DNA of 64,000 nucleotides from Burkholderia cenocepacia (lineage in GTDB: Bacteria; Pseudomonadota; Gammaproteobacteria; Burkholderiales; Burkholderiaceae), in assembly GCF_014211915.1 (NCBI RefSeq), contig NZ_CP060039.1, positions 2,170,001 to 2,234,000 on the forward strand. The letters are read 5' to 3'. The number at the start of each line of letters is the position of its first letter. Position 1 is the first letter of the stretch. The position numbers were made by a program, and so were the translations under genes. Positions 9,401-17,501 of the stretch are shown here, piece by piece. The notes beneath the pieces were generated by a model. It saw only the letters and a list, made by a program, of their open reading frames with translations, did not search any database and was not told where the DNA came from.

Positions 9401-9526
9401 TGTCATCCTCCTTGTTTTGCATGTCTGTTCGATTCGCCCGCACGCCCGTCTGCATGGGGCGGGCATGTTGCGAGCTTCGCCAGAATACGTGAAACCGCGC
9501 GCCACGTTTGATAGAGGGGACTCTAA

Positions 9527-9559
9527 TCGAAACAGCCCGCGTGATGCGGGCTGTTTCGA
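9527..9559 (-). terminator. 14-bp perfect inverted repeat after the FhaC-like gene
   Basis: TCGAAACAGCCCGC (9527-9540) and GCGGGCTGTTTCGA (9546-9559) pair perfectly around 5 bases. It lies 15 bases after the stop of the minus-strand outer-membrane transporter gene. The following T-run is weak (GATTAG), so termination may be partial. Confidence 0.7.
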
Positions 9560-9574
9560 GGCTTTGGTGACCGA

Positions 9575-11260
9575 TCAGTTCAGCTGATAGGAGAACGCGG
9601 CGTTGATGCGTGGGCTGCGTGACGCGCTTTCGACCGGTGCGTCGCCCACCGGTTTGGCGACGTTCAGGTCGAGACTGTAGTAGCGGCTGTCCGTGAGCCG
9701 CACGCCGATGCCGACCGACGACATGCGGTTCGGGGACGGCGTGCCCGAGTGCAGATACACGCGCGCCATGTCGTATGCGATGTACGGCGTGATCGATTTC
9801 AGATACGTCCAGCCCGGCGTGAAGCCGCGGTTGACTTCCAGCGACATCCCCCAGCCCGAGTCGCCCGATGTTTCGCCCGGCTGGTAGCCGAGCGCGTAAC
9901 GGGTCGAGCCGAACGAGATCTGCTCGGACGTCGGCAGCGAGTCGGGACTGTATTGCCCGGTCACCGAAACCGACGTGCCGATCCGGAACGGCCATTCGTT
10001 CGTCTGCGTGAAAGTCGCGCCGGTGCGAACGAAGGTCAGCGAGATCGGGTCGTCGTAGTTTGTTGTGGTGCCGCCGTTCGTGCCGATCTGCGATTTCGAT
10101 GCACCGAGGATATCGAATGCTTTGGCAACGTTGACGCTCAATTTGCGCACCTGCTTCGGCTGGACACTCGTGTAGTCAAACTGCAATTGAAGAACACGAA
10201 CCTGCGACCGGTTGTCGAGGCTCGCACCGTTGATCTTGTTCTGGTAGCGGTCCTCGTTATGCGACGCATAACCCGACACGGTGCCGAGCAGGCTGCGCTG
10301 GTTATTCAGCAAGATCGGATAGGATGCCGAAAGACCTAATTTCTCGTTCTTTACGGTGCGCTCGATAGTCGACGGCAACCCCGGGTTGTCGGTCGGCTTG
10401 CCGCGATACGTGCTGGCATCGAGTCGCGTGATCAGGCCGCTGCTGCCGACGGGCAGGGCGCCGCTGAACGCGAAGTAGGTTTGCTTGTCGCGTCCCGGCG
10501 GCGCGAGCGCCGAGATGCTCAGTTGCTCGCCGAATCGCGTCAGGCCGTTTTCGGTCGCGGTGATGAGGCCCTGGACGCCCGGGTGGTTGAAGTCGATACC
10601 GGTGCTGACGTTGAACGGCTTGCGATCGACCGCGAGCTCGAGCGTCGTCGCGCCGTCGGTGGTTTGCGGCGGCGGGACATTCGCCTTCACCGTGAGGCCG
10701 GGCAGCAGGCCGAACGTGTTCACGTAGCGCTCGAACGTCGCGCGGCGCAGCGGTCGGTCGGCCGTGATGTGCGCGGCAATCGCGCGAATCTTCGGTTCCA
10801 TCGCGCCGGGTTTGCCGGTGACCTTGACGTCCGACACATAGCCTTCGACCACCGTGATGCGCACGACGCCGTCCTCGAACGTCTGCGCGGGAACGAACGC
10901 GAACGACAGCGCGTAGCCGCGCTCCTGGTACAGCTTGGTCACGCCGTTGGCGGTTTCGATCAGCTCGCCGATCGTGATGTCCTTGCCGACGAGCGGCGTG
11001 AAGCGGCGCGTGATTTCCTCGAACGGTACCGACTTCACACCTTCGACCTGGAACGTCTTCGGCGTCAGGTGCCGCGACAGCAGCTCTTGCAATTGCGGCG
11101 CTTGCGGCGCGACCTGAACGGTGACGTTCGGGCCCGTCTTCGGTGCGTTGATCTGGGGAAGGGAGTCGAGCGGGTTACCGCCGACGCGCGTTTGTGCCTG
11201 TGCCGTGCCTGTCGCCGCGATGGCAAGCAGCATCATCCATCTGTCGAGTCTGGATTTCAT
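9575..11260 (-). CDS. ShlB/FhaC/HecB family outer-membrane transporter (two-partner secretion TpsB type)
   Basis: A 561-residue Omp85-superfamily protein of the two-partner-secretion TpsB branch: Sec signal peptide (MKSRLDRWMMLLAIAATGTAQAQ), POTRA_2 domain at about 65-142 (KTFQVEGVKSVPFEEITRRF, ...FEDGVVRITVVEGYVSDVKV), a second POTRA at about 143-220, then a 16-strand-type beta-barrel ending in FSYQLN with a C-terminal aromatic-poor but hydrophobic strand. Start ATG at 11260 has GAGGAAG at good spacing; upstream in-frame codons lack it and would spoil the signal peptide. TpsB proteins export large TpsA adhesins or haemolysins, but no TpsA with a TPS domain is adjacent. Instead two collagen-like lipoproteins lie upstream on the same strand, 144 bases before it. 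Confidence 0.9.
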   Translation of the reverse strand: MKSRLDRWMMLLAIAATGTAQAQTRVGGNPLDSLPQINAPKTGPNVTVQVAPQAPQLQELLSRHLTPKTFQVEGVKSVPFEEITRRFTPLVGKDITIGELIETANGVTKLYQERGYALSFAFVPAQTFEDGVVRITVVEGYVSDVKVTGKPGAMEPKIRAIAAHITADRPLRRATFERYVNTFGLLPGLTVKANVPPPQTTDGATTLELAVDRKPFNVSTGIDFNHPGVQGLITATENGLTRFGEQLSISALAPPGRDKQTYFAFSGALPVGSSGLITRLDASTYRGKPTDNPGLPSTIERTVKNEKLGLSASYPILLNNQRSLLGTVSGYASHNEDRYQNKINGASLDNRSQVRVLQLQFDYTSVQPKQVRKLSVNVAKAFDILGASKSQIGTNGGTTTNYDDPISLTFVRTGATFTQTNEWPFRIGTSVSVTGQYSPDSLPTSEQISFGSTRYALGYQPGETSGDSGWGMSLEVNRGFTPGWTYLKSITPYIAYDMARVYLHSGTPSPNRMSSVGIGVRLTDSRYYSLDLNVAKPVGDAPVESASRSPRINAAFSYQLN

Positions 11261-11404
11261 TGTTCTTCCTCGTAGGCCTTGCTTTTCGTCTTCTTTGTAA
11301 TGCCGGCGCGCGACATCCGAGTGTCGCGCGCCGCGTGCCGCCATGCCGGTTGTGTTTGTACGGCCGCGCCATTCGCTCCGGCTGCGATGACGCGACCGTC
11401 CTCC

Positions 11405-12829
11405 TTACTTGCCGACGCTACCCAGCGTACCCAGCAACCCCGTGACCGGTGCCAGCAGGCCCGTCGAACCGCTGCCCGACGATGCCGTACCCGACACGCT
11501 GCCGACCAGCGACGTGACCGGCGCGAGCGGGCTCGAACCCCCGGACCCCGCTGCACCGCCAACAGCTCCGGTGACAGTATTCAGCAAACCGGTGACGGGC
11601 GCGAGAGGGTTTGCACTGCCTGCGCCACCCGTTGCGCCGCCGAGCGTGCCCGTCACCGTCGACACGAGATTCGTGACGGGTGCCAGCGGACCGCTGCTGC
11701 CGCCTGCCGCGCCACCCAGTGCGCCGGTCACCGTGGAGACGAGGCCGGTCACCGGCGCGAGCGGGCCGCTGCCCGAGCCGCCCGTTGCGCCGCCGAGGGC
11801 GCCCGTGAGCGAACCGAGCGGCGTCGAGCCGAGACCCGACAGCAGGCCGCCGAGCGGGTTCGTCGAGCCGGAACCCGACGACGAGCCGTTCTGGACGGTT
11901 GCCGTCGAGCCGCCGACGAGGCTCGTGATCAGGCCGGGGATCGGCGCCGCGCCATTCGGGCCGTTCGGGTTGACGAGGCCGCCCGCGTTGGTCACGGTGT
12001 TGCCGACCGCGGTCACGAGTTGGCCGACGTCGCCGACGAGCGGCTGGCTCGACGTGCCGCCGACCTGCTTGCCGGCCGAGCTGATGGCGCCGCCGATCTG
12101 GCCGAGCAGGCCCGAGACGGGTTGGCCGAGGCCGGTCGTCGTGCCGACCTGCTGCGTGACCTGGCCCGCGGTGATCACGAGCGGCGTGATCGCCGAGCTG
12201 ATCGGTTGCGTGACCTGCTGCACGGCGCCCGACGACAGCGTCGAGCCGATCGTCGTGCCGGCGGCCGTCAGGCCGTTGGCGACCGTGTCGAGCACGGTGC
12301 CGACCGGCGTCGTGACCGGCGCGAGCGGTGCCAGCGGGCCCGTGCCCAGCGCCTTGACCGTCGAGCTCAGGCCGGACACCGTGTTGCTGGTTGCGCCGAC
12401 GACGTTGCCGAGACCGGCAACCGTGGTGCCGACCGGGTCCTTCGTCGAGCCGATCTGTCCCAGCCCGTTGCTCACCGCATCGGCTGCCGCGCCGACGATC
12501 GTGCCGGTGCTGGACAGCGTGCTGCCGACGCCCTTCGTCACGCCGTCGCCGAGGCCCGGCAGGCTGATGTTGCCGACCGTGCTGCCGAGGTCGGTGGCCG
12601 TCTGGCCGACCGTGCTGATGACACCCTTGGTGCCGGTCGACGAGCCGCTGGTACCGCTCGTGCCGGACGTGCCGCTCGTGCTCGGGTTGTTGTTGTCGTT
12701 GCTGCTGGTCGGCGGCGAGCTGACGCCGCCGCCGCCGCAGGCGGCCAGCAGGCACGCCGCGGCGAAGGCGGTGAGGGGCGCGCGCCACTGGCGCAGGGCG
12801 ACCGTCGGGATGGAACGTTGCTGGGACAT
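11405..12829 (-). CDS. Collagen-like repeat lipoprotein B
   Basis: A 474-residue predicted lipoprotein: lipobox LLAAC with acylated Cys31 preceded by a hydrophobic segment, then a Gly-rich patch and a short Gly-Thr-Ser collagen-like run ([11 protein letters not shown]). The middle (about 70-300) is a low-complexity Gly/Thr/Val/Leu domain with [20 protein letters not shown] and VQQVTQPISSAITPL that also occur in the upstream paralogue. The C-terminus (about 330-474) holds four or five diverged copies of a roughly 25-residue unit built on [23 protein letters not shown] precedes the ATG by 8 bases. Known knowledge: collagen-like (Bucl-type) proteins occur in Burkholderia. Inference: a cell-surface structural or adhesive protein. 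No enzymatic motif is seen. Confidence 0.8.
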   Translation of the reverse strand: MSQQRSIPTVALRQWRAPLTAFAAACLLAACGGGGVSSPPTSSNDNNNPSTSGTSGTSGTSGSSTGTKGVISTVGQTATDLGSTVGNISLPGLGDGVTKGVGSTLSSTGTIVGAAADAVSNGLGQIGSTKDPVGTTVAGLGNVVGATSNTVSGLSSTVKALGTGPLAPLAPVTTPVGTVLDTVANGLTAAGTTIGSTLSSGAVQQVTQPISSAITPLVITAGQVTQQVGTTTGLGQPVSGLLGQIGGAISSAGKQVGGTSSQPLVGDVGQLVTAVGNTVTNAGGLVNPNGPNGAAPIPGLITSLVGGSTATVQNGSSSGSGSTNPLGGLLSGLGSTPLGSLTGALGGATGGSGSGPLAPVTGLVSTVTGALGGAAGGSSGPLAPVTNLVSTVTGTLGGATGGAGSANPLAPVTGLLNTVTGAVGGAAGSGGSSPLAPVTSLVGSVSGTASSGSGSTGLLAPVTGLLGTLGSVGK

Positions 12830-12869
12830 GATGGACTCCTCGCTGTCTTTTCGATGAATGGATGTCGGA

Positions 12870-14558
12870 TTACTTGCCGTGCGTGCCGCCGAGCAGGCCG
12901 CCGATCAGCGACGTGACGGGCGCAAGCGGATTCGACGACGCGCCCGAGTTCGTGACGGCACCCGTGCCGCCGCTCAGTGCCGGTACGCCGACCGTGCTCG
13001 TCACCGTGGAGACGGCGTTCGTCACCGGGGCGAGCGGGCTGCTGCCGCCTGCGCCACCCGTTGCGCCGCCGAGGGCGCCCGTGACTGCGCCGAGGAGACC
13101 CGTGACCGGGGCGAGCGGGCCGCCGCTGGTACCGCCCGTTGCGCCGCCGAGCGCGCCGGTGACCGTCGAGACGAGGCCTGTCACAGGGGCGAGCGGGCCG
13201 CCGCTGCCGCCTGCCACGCCGCCGAGCGCACCGGTGACCGTCGAGACGAGGCCCGTAACCGGTGCGAGCGGGCTGCTGCCGCCGCCTGCTACGCCGCCGA
13301 GCGCGCCGGTGACCGTGGAGACGAGACCCGTGACCGGAGCGAGCGGACCGCTGCCGCCGCCTGCTACGCCGCCGAGTGCGCCGGTGACCGTGGAGACGAG
13401 ACCCGTGACCGGAGCGAGCGGGCCGCTGCCGCCACCCGTCGCACCACCGAGTGCGCCGGTAACCGTGGAGACGAGGCCCGTGAGCGGGGCGAGCGGGTTG
13501 GTCACGCCGCCGGTGCCGCCCGTGAGCAGGCCGCCGACGGCCTTCACGGTGTTGCCCGTCGACGAGACGGTGTTGCCGAGACCCGTGGTGACCGGGTTGC
13601 CGCCCGTCGATGCGAGCAGGGCGCCGGCCTGGTTCAGCCCGTTGCCGACCGTGCCGAGCAGCGTGTTGACCGGTGCGCCGAGGCCGGTTGCCGTGCCGAT
13701 CGTCTGGGTCGTCTGGCCGACCATCGTCGTGATCGGCGTGATGGCCGAGCTGACCGTTTGCGTGACCTGCTGGATCGGGCCGGTCGACAGCACATTGGTG
13801 AGCGTGGTGCCGCCGTTCGACACGGCGCCGCCGAGCGTCGTGACGAGGCCGCCGACGGCGCCGGTGACCGGCGCGAGCGGCGACAGCGGGCCGCTGCCGA
13901 GGCTCGTGACCAGGTTGCCCGTTTGCGTGACTGCGCCGCCGAGCTGATTGACCACGCCGCCGGTGCTGGCGACCGTGGTGCCGACCGGGTCCTTCGTCGC
14001 GCCGAGCTGGCCGAGCCCATTGCCGAGGCCGTTGCCCAGTGCGGTGACAGCGCCGCCGACGCTTTGCACGATGCCGCCCGCGGCTTGCGTGGTGGCCGGA
14101 TTGACGCCCGGCAGCGTCTGGCTGCCGATGACGGAGCCGAGACCGGAGACGGTGCCGCCGGTATTCGTGATGATATTGCCGGTGCCTGCGAGGACATTTC
14201 CCACCGGATTCGCCGACACACCCGAGGTGCCGGACGTCCCGCTCGAGCCCGAGGTGCCGCTGGTGCCCGACGTGCCGCTCGTACCAGAGGTTCCGCTGGT
14301 GCCGGACGTGCCGGACGTGCCGCTCGTGCCCGAAGTCCCGCTGGTGCCGGAGGTACCGCTCGTGCCCGAGGTGCCGCTCGAGCCGTTGCCGCCCGACGTG
14401 GAGATCGTGTCGCCGCCGCCGGAGCTCGAGCCGCCGCCGCCGAGACCCTGGCTGATGGAGCCGGAGCCGCCGCACGCGGAGAGGGAAAGCATGGCTGCAA
14501 CGGTGGCCGCGATCAGAGTCGTCCGGAACACGCCATGAGGGATAACCTTGATGTCCAT
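12870..14558 (-). CDS. Collagen-like repeat lipoprotein A with (Gly-Thr-Ser)n tract
   Basis: A 562-residue lipoprotein paralogous to the next gene. Signal peptide with lipobox LSAC (Cys29), a Gly/Ser stretch, then about 18 consecutive Gly-X-Ser triplets, nearly all Gly-Thr-Ser (coding DNA 14224-14384), a genuine collagen-like Gly-X-Y run. The middle domain shares [18 protein letters not shown] and [15 protein letters not shown] with the downstream paralogue. From about residue 350 come five nearly identical 25-residue repeats ([22 protein letters not shown]...) and two or three decayed copies, ending [26 protein letters not shown] lies at the start codon. It is first in a three-gene minus-strand unit (40 bases to the next lipoprotein) and diverges from the Flp pilus locus. 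Surface location is inferred from lipidation and composition. Confidence 0.82.
   Translation of the reverse strand: MDIKVIPHGVFRTTLIAATVAAMLSLSACGGSGSISQGLGGGGSSSGGGDTISTSGGNGSSGTSGTSGTSGTSGTSGTSGTSGTSGTSGTSGTSGTSGTSGTSGSSGTSGTSGVSANPVGNVLAGTGNIITNTGGTVSGLGSVIGSQTLPGVNPATTQAAGGIVQSVGGAVTALGNGLGNGLGQLGATKDPVGTTVASTGGVVNQLGGAVTQTGNLVTSLGSGPLSPLAPVTGAVGGLVTTLGGAVSNGGTTLTNVLSTGPIQQVTQTVSSAITPITTMVGQTTQTIGTATGLGAPVNTLLGTVGNGLNQAGALLASTGGNPVTTGLGNTVSSTGNTVKAVGGLLTGGTGGVTNPLAPLTGLVSTVTGALGGATGGGSGPLAPVTGLVSTVTGALGGVAGGGSGPLAPVTGLVSTVTGALGGVAGGGSSPLAPVTGLVSTVTGALGGVAGGSGGPLAPVTGLVSTVTGALGGATGGTSGGPLAPVTGLLGAVTGALGGATGGAGGSSPLAPVTNAVSTVTSTVGVPALSGGTGAVTNSGASSNPLAPVTSLIGGLLGGTHGK
13075..13500 (-). repeat. 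75-bp in-frame tandem repeats in collagen-like gene A
   Basis: About five near-identical 75-bp units encode [18 protein letters not shown] plus a seven-residue Gly-rich spacer. Copies differ mostly at synonymous positions and in the spacer ([36 protein letters not shown]). In-frame tandem repeats like this can gain or lose units by slippage or recombination. Confidence 0.85.
14224..14384 (-). repeat. 9-bp repeat tract encoding (Gly-Thr-Ser)n
   Basis: About eighteen 9-base codon triplets encode a Gly-X-Ser run, mostly Gly-Thr-Ser with Gly-Ser-Ser at both ends and Gly-Val-Ser last. Third positions vary, so the protein pattern is kept while the DNA has diverged. This is the collagen-like segment of lipoprotein A. 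Confidence 0.85.
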
Positions 14559-14901
14559 TTCTTCCTCGCATTAAAGATGTGTTGTGAACTGCGTTGTGTT
14601 GAGTGGTGCGAGGACTACTCTGCAACTGTCGTGCCATTTCGATGGCCGACGGTTCGACAACAGGTTTTAAACGAGGCAATTCCTTGTCGGAAAAGGAAGT
14701 TACGGATCTTGAAAGATTGTTGAATCTGTTTAAATGCAGATGAATGAGAACGGTTTCGGCCGTTTCGTAACGTAACGTCACAACATTGGCGTTACGCGTG
14801 CGGCGTAACATGGGCCCCCCGCAGGCTTGGTGGACGAGGCCATTGTTTTACTGGTGGATTAGGTGTGCACATCTAACCTATCGTAAATCCTATGTGTAAG
14901 T

Positions 14902-14920
14902 CGTACCGAAACGCCGTACA
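14902..14920. promoter_or_regulatory. Putative regulator site 1 (GTACCGAA...CCGTACA)
   Basis: CGTACCGAAACGCCGTACA combines GTACCGAA with CCGTACA. The reverse complement of the second site at 15021-15036 has the same two blocks joined directly. The repetition of a 15-base pattern in one control region suggests a common binding protein. Confidence 0.4.
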
Positions 14921-15020
14921 AATACGTTGTGCTCCCGGTCATTTTTTTCCGTCAGAGTGGTTAAAAGAGGTTGGAATTTAAATGGGATCGGATATAGAAT
15001 CCGGAGCAGATGTAAGCAAA

Positions 15021-15036
15021 TGTACGGTTCGGTACA
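15021..15036. promoter_or_regulatory. Putative regulator site 2 (inverted repeat TGTAC-N6-GTACA)
   Basis: TGTACGGTTCGGTACA is an inverted repeat of TGTAC with a 6-base spacer, 200 bases before the flp start codon. That distance would suit an upstream activating sequence. See site 1 for the related copy. Confidence 0.45.
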
Positions 15037-15235
15037 CTACGTTCGAGGAGGAGCGCTATCGCGAATGTTAACTTGCATCAAATCGTGAGCAATGCCCTTC
15101 GGGGCGACCTATAAAGAAAGCGCACCCGGTTGTCGTTACAGCAGATGTGGCGAACGGTTGGGGCAAACGGCCAGATATGCGGGGACGTATACGTATAAAA
15201 GGCCAGAAAACGTAAATACAGGCACGAGGAATAAA

Positions 15236-15406
15236 ATGAAAGCAATCATCAAGCGTTTCCTTAAGGAAGAAGACGGGGTTACCGCAGTCGAGTACGGACT
15301 CATCGCAGGACTTATCGCAGTCGCTCTCGTCACGGCCATGAGCACGTTGACAACCGGCATCTCGGGGGCGTTCACCTACATCGCGAGCAAGCTGCCGTCG
15401 GTATAA
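15236..15406 (+). CDS. flp: Flp family type IVb pilin
   Basis: A 56-residue Flp prepilin, the major subunit of the Tad pilus that mediates tight adherence. Short positively charged leader MKAIIKRFLKEEDG, cleavage expected after Gly14, and mature N-terminus VTAVEYGLIAGLIAVALV with the diagnostic Glu at +5 and Tyr at +6 of the Flp motif; one hydrophobic helix follows. GAGGA sits 5 bases before the ATG. It is first in the Tad locus and followed by a strong UUCG hairpin, which fits its need for much higher expression than the assembly genes. Confidence 0.95.
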   Translation: MKAIIKRFLKEEDGVTAVEYGLIAGLIAVALVTAMSTLTTGISGAFTYIASKLPSV

Positions 15407-15441
15407 CGAACGAGCTTCGGCTCATTTCCCTGTTGTTAGGG

Positions 15442-15467
15442 GCGCGGATTGCTTCGGCAATCCGCGC
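15442..15467 (+). terminator. UUCG hairpin between flp and cpaA (attenuator-like)
   Basis: GCGCGGATTGC and GCAATCCGCGC form an 11-bp perfect stem capped by TTCG. A GTAAGTTTTGCC follows. It lies 35 bases after the flp stop and probably stabilises the flp mRNA 3' end or ends part of transcription, separating abundant pilin from low-level machinery. Confidence 0.65.
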
Positions 15468-15492
15468 GGTAAGTTTTGCCGTTCGGGCGTAA

Positions 15493-15987
15493 ATGATCCT
15501 GCTAACTGGCGTCGGGGTTTTCCTCGCGTGGGCGGTGCTCGTCGCGCTCGAGGACATCCGTCATAGGCGTATACCGAATTCACTGGTGATCGGTGGATTC
15601 GTATCTGCATTTGTGCTCGCCGGGCATAATCCATTCGGCATATCCGTGAATCAGGCGCTCATTGGCGTGCTGATCGGCTTTCTCAGCCTTTTCCCCTTTT
15701 TTGTGCTGCGCGTAATGGGTGCCGCGGATGTCAAGGTATTCGCGGTGCTGGGCGCGTGGTGCGGCCCGCATGCGCTGCTGTGGCTCTGGATCATTGCGAG
15801 CCTGCTGGCATTCGCGCATGCCGGCACGCTGGTTTTCGCCACCCGTACGCCGGTGTCGGCGTTGTGGCAGCGGCGTACGCCGACGATGCAGATCGCCGGT
15901 TTCCGGGCGTCGCCGTATGCCGCGTTTCTCGTGATCCCCGCGGCGCTGTGGTGCCTGTACCGGATCGCGACGGGGGGAATGCAATGA
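15493..15987 (+). CDS. cpaA: Tad prepilin peptidase CpaA/TadV
   Basis: A 164-residue aspartic prepilin peptidase of the short TadV/CpaA type, lacking the methyltransferase domain of PilD. It cleaves Flp, TadE and TadG-like prepilins at the inner membrane. About six hydrophobic segments are seen. The two catalytic aspartates are Asp21 in ALEDIRHRRIPN and Asp79 in VMGAADVKVFAVLG; the second motif reads GAAD rather than the usual GxGD. The stop TGA (15985-15987) overlaps the ATG of tadE (ATGA), implying translational coupling. Confidence 0.92.
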   Translation: MILLTGVGVFLAWAVLVALEDIRHRRIPNSLVIGGFVSAFVLAGHNPFGISVNQALIGVLIGFLSLFPFFVLRVMGAADVKVFAVLGAWCGPHALLWLWIIASLLAFAHAGTLVFATRTPVSALWQRRTPTMQIAGFRASPYAAFLVIPAALWCLYRIATGGMQ

Positions 15988-16478
15988 CGGCCGTTCGTCC
16001 GGCATCCGGCATGCGGCGTCGCCAGCGTGGCGCGACGGCGATCGAGTTTGCGATGGTGCTCCCCGTGTTCTTCCTGATCCTGTACGCGATCATCACGTAC
16101 GGGATGATCTTCGCGGCCCAGCAAAACCTGACGCTTGCCGCCACGGAAGGCGCTCGCGCCGCGTTGAACTATCAGCAGGTCGGCGCGGCCGCGTCGGTGC
16201 AGGCGGCGCAGCAAGCCGCGCTGGCGGCGCGGGCCCAGGCCGCATGCACGGCCGCGACGAACCTGACCACATGGCTGAAAGGGTCGACATGCTCACCCAC
16301 GCAGCAAGGCAGCTGTTCGTACGACCCGACGATGCTGTGCGTGCAGATCACGCTGACGTATCCCTACTCGCAGAGCCCGCTGATTCCGCCGTTTCCGCTG
16401 CTCGGTTCGCTGTTGCCGGTGCCGTCGACACTCACCGGAACCGCGATGGTGCAGATCAGCCCGGTCAACATCATATAG
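15984..16478 (+). CDS. tadE: TadE-like pseudopilin
   Basis: A 164-residue TadE family protein. Basic leader RRRQRG followed by ATAIEFAMVLPVFFLILYAI, in which the processing site G/ATAIEF keeps the Glu at +5 needed for CpaA cleavage; a single transmembrane helix then a periplasmic domain with two or three Cys (ACTAATNLTTWLKGSTC...). TadE and TadF are minor pseudopilins required for Flp pilus assembly. The start ATG overlaps the cpaA stop and has GGGGGGAA just upstream. No separate tadF gene is present. Confidence 0.9.
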   Translation: MTAVRPASGMRRRQRGATAIEFAMVLPVFFLILYAIITYGMIFAAQQNLTLAATEGARAALNYQQVGAAASVQAAQQAALAARAQAACTAATNLTTWLKGSTCSPTQQGSCSYDPTMLCVQITLTYPYSQSPLIPPFPLLGSLLPVPSTLTGTAMVQISPVNII

Positions 16479-16573
16479 ACGGCAGCAACGGCGTCGTGCC
16501 GGGTCGAGGGCGCCCGGTCGGCCATGCTGCGTGGAGAATTCAATCGTGAGTAGCGGGGAAACATAACAACACC

Positions 16574-17479
16574 ATGGCCAACAACCTGACGAAGATCATT
16601 GCGGGCTTGCTGATCGCGATCGCGATCCTGCTCGGCGTCTATGCGTGGATGCTCGGTCGCAAGCCGGCCGATCTCGCGCGGGTTGCCGCGACGGTCGCGA
16701 CGCAGAGCGTGCCGGTCGTCGTGACGACGCGGCCGTTGCAAGCCGGCCAGCCGATTCCGGCCGAGGCGCTGAAGGTGCAGCAGTCGACCGCCGCGCCGCA
16801 GGGGGCGTTCGCCGATCCGCTGCAACTGGTTGGCCGCATTCCGGCAGCCGATATCCCCGCGCAGGCGGCCGTCGTCGCGAGCGCCTTGTCGTCCGGCCTC
16901 GCCGAGCAGCTCGCACCGGGAGAGCGTGCCGTCGCGATCAAGGTCGACGAGACCAACGCGGTCGGCAACCGCGTGCGGCCCGGCAACTATGTCGACGTGT
17001 TCCTGAACCTGAAGCGCGACGGGACCGGCGTGGCGATTGGCGGGACGTCGACGGCGGAGATCGTGAATACCCAGGCGCGGCTGCTGATGTCGAAGGTCCG
17101 CGTGCTGTCGTTCGGCGATGCGACGACCGAGCGCGACAGCTCGAACGGTTCGGTGGTCGGGACGCGGACTGCGGTGCTGGCGGTGCCGACCGCGCAGGTG
17201 GACGCGCTGACGCTCGCCGAGCAGAGCGGCCGGCTCGTGCTCGCGCTGCGTAGCCCGCGTGACGACGATGTCGCGACGCAAACCGTCGCGGTCCGTGTCG
17301 GCGACGACAAGAGCCCGTCGACGCTTGCCGCGGCGGGCGTGGTGCTGAGCGAGTTGTCGAAGAGCGCGACGACGGCGGCACCGGCCCCGCGTGCGGCGCC
17401 GCGGGTGGTCGCGCGGCATCCGAGCGGCGGCAGCATCGAAGTGATTCGGGGTGGGCGGACCGAAACGGTCGCTTATTGA
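16574..17479 (+). CDS. cpaB: Flp pilus assembly protein CpaB (RcpC)
   Basis: A 301-residue CpaB/RcpC protein. One N-terminal transmembrane helix (about 8-26), SAF domain (about 46-105, VPVVVTTRPLQAGQPIPAEAL), then the RcpC-type domain (ERAVAIKVDETNAVGNRVRPGNYVDVFL, 117-144) and a low-complexity Ala/Pro C-terminal tail. CpaB is periplasmic and works with the CpaC secretin, possibly binding peptidoglycan. It starts 95 bases after tadE. Confidence 0.92.
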   Translation: MANNLTKIIAGLLIAIAILLGVYAWMLGRKPADLARVAATVATQSVPVVVTTRPLQAGQPIPAEALKVQQSTAAPQGAFADPLQLVGRIPAADIPAQAAVVASALSSGLAEQLAPGERAVAIKVDETNAVGNRVRPGNYVDVFLNLKRDGTGVAIGGTSTAEIVNTQARLLMSKVRVLSFGDATTERDSSNGSVVGTRTAVLAVPTAQVDALTLAEQSGRLVLALRSPRDDDVATQTVAVRVGDDKSPSTLAAAGVVLSELSKSATTAAPAPRAAPRVVARHPSGGSIEVIRGGRTETVAY

Positions 17480-17501
17480 GCAGGACGACGACGGCAAAAC
17501 A

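Larger units (their letters stand above)
14559..15235. promoter_or_regulatory. 677-bp divergent control region between collagen-like operon and Tad locus
   Basis: No convincing gene lies here. The region is clearly more AT-rich than its flanks and must hold the promoters of both the minus-strand lipoprotein operon and the plus-strand flp gene. It contains a cluster of CGTAAC/CGTTAC elements (14766-14810) and two related inverted-repeat motifs at 14902-14920 and 15021-15036. I could not find a convincing sigma-54 -24/-12 element near flp by eye, although the locus encodes a sigma-54 activator. Confidence 0.7.

Noticed and set aside
13075..13500. Possible CRISPR array
   Set aside because: Repeats are contiguous, in-frame and 75 bp with no unique spacers; no cas genes nearby.
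12858..14723. 621-codon plus-strand open frame over the collagen-like gene
   Set aside because: The 75-bp and 9-bp repeats make sense only in the minus-strand frame, where differences are synonymous and a lipobox is present.
14786..14802. Sigma-54 promoter TGGCG-N6-GTGC before flp
   Set aside because: Only GG-N10-GC spacing fits; it is 430 bases upstream of flp and poorly matched to TGGCAC-N5-TTGC.
17451..17501. Upstream start for cpaC
   Set aside because: Would overlap cpaB and bury the signal peptide.
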